Source: Clostridium_AD sp964467165
Lineage (GTDB): Bacteria; Bacillota; Clostridia; Clostridiales; Clostridiaceae
NCBI GenBank assembly: GCA_964467165.1
Contig: CAYXOL010000004.1
Span: 89,428-153,427, forward strand
Reading direction: 5' to 3'
Length of the DNA stretch: 64,000 nucleotides
Shown here: one piece after another, positions 61,353-64,000 of the stretch
How the letters are laid out: each line of letters starts with the position of its first letter
How positions within the stretch are numbered: the stretch's first letter is position 1
Program-made: the position numbers and the translations under genes
The notes under the pieces: generated by a model
Databases searched by the model: none
Told to the model about the DNA's origin: nothing
The model's input: the letters and a program-made list of their open reading frames with translations, nothing else

Positions 61353-63530
61353 TTAAAGCTTAACATATGAGCTATAAACATATCCTACCTTGCCTTTATA
61401 GGCGATTTTAATCCACTTATTTGTCATTCCTAGCACTTCAAGTTTATCCCCTTTAGCAACATATCCAATAACCGTAGACTTTGCTGACGCTCCACTCCTA
61501 ACGTGAAGAGCATATGAAGTTACTACTCCGTATGTTTTACTTGTTTTTTTCTTTACTGGAGTTTGTGTTTCTGCCTTAACTACCACAGGCCCAGGATTCA
61601 CAAGTGAATTTAACTTCTTGTAAAACTCACCCTTACTAGTTCCAGTAGTAAATTTTTCTGGATTTATATCTGCCTTCTTGCATAACTCACTTATTTCATC
61701 CTCCGCTACAGCGTCCTTAATATTTATTGATGCTATATTTGTATATTTTCCATCAGCTGTTTTCGGCACTTCAAGGATTCCTGAATTTACAAGTTTAATT
61801 ACAGCGTTTCTTTCTGATGAAGTTGTATCAACTCCTAGTATTCTCCAGTTATCTTGAGCACTTGCTAATATAGTACCCTTTTTAACTTCTTTTATATATT
61901 TAATGGCAAGATTTCTTATTGTTCCTTGTGTCTCACCAAAAGCAGCTTTATCTGTTGAACTCCAGAGCTTCTTAAAGGTTTTGCCCTCAAATATTCCACC
62001 TTTTCCCATTAACGCCTGCATTCTATAATCATTCATACCAAGCTTTAAAATTTCATCATTTTTTATTGTAGTTCCATTGATATGTCTTAAATTCACTATT
62101 CTCCTTCCCTCCTCCTTTGTAAGGTCTACTTCATATTTAACTCCACCAAACATATCATTTGTGCTATATTTTGATGCACGTCTTTTACTATTAAAACTTA
62201 CAGTAACATCTCCAGGCCTGGTTGAGTTAAAATATCCAACACACCACTCCATATACTCCTTTAAGTCTTTACCTGTTAATTCAAAAACCGTTACTTCCCC
62301 GGTTGCATACTGATAATTGTATGAAATATCCTTTTTCTTTATTGGTCCAACATTAAGCATTGCTTTGTCATTATCAATTTGCATACCTACTACATCAGCT
62401 TTACTATAGTAAAGCATAACTTGTTGAAAAAAATCTGCTAGTGGCGTTTGACCTATCTGCACCTGAGGTATTCCATCTATTTCGTTTGCTGGAACAAGAT
62501 CTATTCCCTTCAACTGCCCGACGACTATATTTGCATCCGCACGAGCAACATTATGAAATGCTTCCAGCGACTTTTCTAGGCCTTTATCTGATTGAACGCT
62601 ACTATCAATCACTATAGCGTCACAAGATTTTTTATCTAATTCAATTTTTCCATTAACTTTCTTAAATGACAAATCTATTTTTGATAAAGCTGATCCATAT
62701 TTGTTAGGCTCAGTAATTAATACTCCATTTATAGTTTCTTGCTTAACAAGCTTATGCATGTGTCCTGCTATAATAGCTGTTAACTCTGGGCAATTATTTG
62801 CCATATCACGTACACCAGTTCCATCAATATTGTTTTCATTATCAATACCCATATGCATAATTCCTACCATAGCATCAACTTTTCCCTTTAGTTCATTAAT
62901 TACTTTTTTAGTTTCATCTATAGGATTCAATACCTTAAACCCTTTAAGATGATCAGTTCCTGCTTCAAACTGAGTAATTAGTGGAGTATCCATACCAATT
63001 AAAGCAATTTTGACCCCTTCTTTTTCAATGATTGTGTATGCAGGAGCAAATCTACTTCCATCCTCTTTATAAATATTTCCTGAAATAGTCTTTCCATTAA
63101 ACTGTTTAATTACATTACTTAGCACATCAAGTCCAAAATTAAACTCATGATTACCCATATTCCATACATCGTAACCCATTTCATTCAGTGCAACCATAGC
63201 TGGGTGTTTTGGCAAATTATTAAAAAGTTCAGCAGAATTGTCTTGAATTAAATCTCCTGCATCTACTAAAATTGTGTTTGGATTTTCACTACGAATTGAT
63301 TTAACTTTTGTATAAATTTGTGTTAAACTGCCTGACATGCTTTGCGCATCCATTGAGTAATCCCAAGGCATATATCTTCCATGAATATCTGAGGTTCCGA
63401 GAATTGTAATCTTTACTTCATCACTTGCTACCTCCGCATTAACGGTTTTTGGCGAAATGGTGCCAATAAGATTAATTATCATAAGTACCCCAACAGCCGT
63501 GCTGAGAATTTTTTTATTTGTTTTATGCAT
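61353..63530 (-). CDS. Secreted 5'-nucleotidase / 2',3'-cyclic phosphodiesterase with SH3 domain
   Basis: 725 residues. A signal peptide (residues 1-33, VGVLMIINLIGTISPKTVNA) is followed by a calcineurin-like metallophosphatase domain with TILGTSDIHGRYMP, VDAGDLIQD, NMGNHEFNFG and IAGHMHKL, then a 5'-nucleotidase C-terminal domain (about 330-560) and a short helical region. A bacterial SH3 domain closes the protein (about 660-725, TSYALHVRSGASAKSTVIGY). It should remove phosphate from extracellular nucleotides while the SH3 part holds the cell wall. No sorting signal, so retention is by the SH3 domain. Monocistronic. Confidence 0.92.
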   Translation of the reverse strand: MHKTNKKILSTAVGVLMIINLIGTISPKTVNAEVASDEVKITILGTSDIHGRYMPWDYSMDAQSMSGSLTQIYTKVKSIRSENPNTILVDAGDLIQDNSAELFNNLPKHPAMVALNEMGYDVWNMGNHEFNFGLDVLSNVIKQFNGKTISGNIYKEDGSRFAPAYTIIEKEGVKIALIGMDTPLITQFEAGTDHLKGFKVLNPIDETKKVINELKGKVDAMVGIMHMGIDNENNIDGTGVRDMANNCPELTAIIAGHMHKLVKQETINGVLITEPNKYGSALSKIDLSFKKVNGKIELDKKSCDAIVIDSSVQSDKGLEKSLEAFHNVARADANIVVGQLKGIDLVPANEIDGIPQVQIGQTPLADFFQQVMLYYSKADVVGMQIDNDKAMLNVGPIKKKDISYNYQYATGEVTVFELTGKDLKEYMEWCVGYFNSTRPGDVTVSFNSKRRASKYSTNDMFGGVKYEVDLTKEEGRRIVNLRHINGTTIKNDEILKLGMNDYRMQALMGKGGIFEGKTFKKLWSSTDKAAFGETQGTIRNLAIKYIKEVKKGTILASAQDNWRILGVDTTSSERNAVIKLVNSGILEVPKTADGKYTNIASINIKDAVAEDEISELCKKADINPEKFTTGTSKGEFYKKLNSLVNPGPVVVKAETQTPVKKKTSKTYGVVTSYALHVRSGASAKSTVIGYVAKGDKLEVLGMTNKWIKIAYKGKVGYVYSSYVKL

Positions 63531-63666
63531 TTTTGTCCCCCTTGTTTTTTAATGATTTTTTGCTTTTACCATATATCATTGTCGTAATACTTATTATACC
63601 ATTTTTAGAATGTTATTCAATAATATTATTGGAGATTTATTGTTACACGTAATTTTTCAAAAAACG

Positions 63667-63700
63667 AAAAAAGTACTAAACAAATGTTTAGTACTTTTTT
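63667..63700 (-). terminator. Terminator of the tRNA cluster
   Basis: Perfect 16-bp stem AAAAAAGTACTAAACA/TGTTTAGTACTTTTTT with a 2-base loop, T6 at the end on the minus strand, right after the tRNA-Thr CCA. Confidence 0.9.
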
Positions 63701-63774
63701 GGAGCTAGCAATAGGAATCGAACCTACAACCTGCTGATTACAAGTCAGCTGCTCTACCGTTGAGCCATGCTAGC
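63700..63774 (-). tRNA. tRNA-Thr (anticodon TGT)
   Basis: Complete cloverleaf: acceptor GCTAGCA/TGCTAGC, anticodon stem GCTGA/TCAGC with loop CTTGTAA, T-loop GTTCGATTC, encoded CCA at 63700-63702. Confidence 0.93.
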
Positions 63775-63781
63775 AGGTATA

Positions 63782-63858
63782 TGGCGACCCAGAACGGACT
63801 CGAACCGTCGACCTCCGCCGTGACAGGGCGGCACTCTAACCAACTGAGCCACTGGGCC
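63782..63858 (-). tRNA. tRNA-Asp (anticodon GTC)
   Basis: Acceptor GGCCCAG/CTGGGTC (one G-U), anticodon stem CCGCC/GGCGG with loop CTGTCAC, T-loop GTTCGAGTC, encoded CCA. Confidence 0.93.
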
Positions 63859-63863
63859 ATATA

Positions 63864-63939
63864 TGGTGGGAACAACAGGGTTCGAACCTGTGACCCTCTG
63901 CTTGTAAGGCAGATGCTCTCCCAGCTGAGCTATGCTCCC
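63864..63939 (-). tRNA. tRNA-Val (anticodon TAC)
   Basis: Acceptor GGGAGCA/TGTTCCC (one mismatch-like pair), anticodon stem CTGCC/AGCAG-type with loop around TAC, T-loop GTTCGAACC, encoded CCA. Confidence 0.93.
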
Positions 63940-63945
63940 ATATAT

Positions 63946-64000
63946 TGGTGACTCCTAGGGGAATTGAACCCCTGTTACTACCGTGAAAGGGTGGTGTCTT
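63946..64000 (-). tRNA. tRNA-Glu (anticodon TTC), 5' end beyond the window
   Basis: The 3' two thirds are present: anticodon loop CTTTCAC, T-loop GTTCAATTC and encoded CCA at 63946-63948. The cluster is read leftward and continues past the right edge. Confidence 0.88.

Noticed and set aside
1..64000. CRISPR array, prophage or IS element
   Set aside because: No regularly spaced repeats, no phage structural genes, and no transposase or integrase frame were seen, although small repeats are present.

Overview
The window is AT-rich, densely coded and Gram-positive in gene content. A complete type II fatty-acid synthesis cluster with FabK and FabT, a DnaD/DnaI-type primosomal pair, M23 and subtilisin-like peptidases, long AT-rich Rho-independent terminators and strong GGAGG ribosome binding sites all point to Clostridium (Firmicutes, cluster I). 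The sequence alone does not fix a species.

Layout. 1-8 kb: the tail of a subtilisin-like protease, a ferritin, then a minus-strand run of hom, cinA, a broken MutS-like gene, a D-2-hydroxyacid dehydrogenase and a large M16C peptidase, with three copies of a hairpin repeat between them. 8-14 kb: one 1814-residue signalling protein (kinase-like, ATPase, TPR, GAF, GGDEF, GAF). 14-17 kb: methionine aminopeptidase with a SEC-C zinc motif, an HD-GYP phosphodiesterase and a small unknown gene. 17-22 kb: a response regulator, sensor kinase, ABC permease, ABC ATPase and exported protein that look like one envelope-stress or peptide-response module. 22-25 kb: proC, a decayed stretch with a broken leucine-rich-repeat secreted protein and a copied proC 5' end, a tiny spore-protein-like gene and degV. 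25-37 kb: the fatty-acid locus (transcribed fabT-fabH-acpP, then fabK-fabD-fabG-fabF-accB-fabZ-accC-accD-accA). A second FabK/nitronate-monooxygenase-like gene lies upstream. FabT-type palindromes sit on two near-identical promoters, so FabT probably represses itself with the downstream genes and, separately, the FabK-like gene.

37-55 kb is an accessory zone of mostly plus-strand single genes: TspO, staygreen homologue, MBL hydrolase, Nudix, NMP kinase, CPBP protease, GNATs, HEAT protein, dCTP deaminase, AAC(3)-like, DTW-domain protein, radical SAM/SPASM and a cis-prenyltransferase homologue. It includes a decayed HEPN/MNT toxin-antitoxin pair and three copies of a promoter-bearing repeat, each joined to an N-terminally truncated coding sequence. 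No transposase or integrase is visible.

55-64 kb: a hybrid histidine kinase, an unknown gene, a small Lys-rich protein, an M23 peptidase with a G5-like region, the dnaD/dnaI-like pair, a secreted 5'-nucleotidase with an SH3 domain, and a minus-strand tRNA cluster (Glu, Val, Asp, Thr) entering from the right edge.
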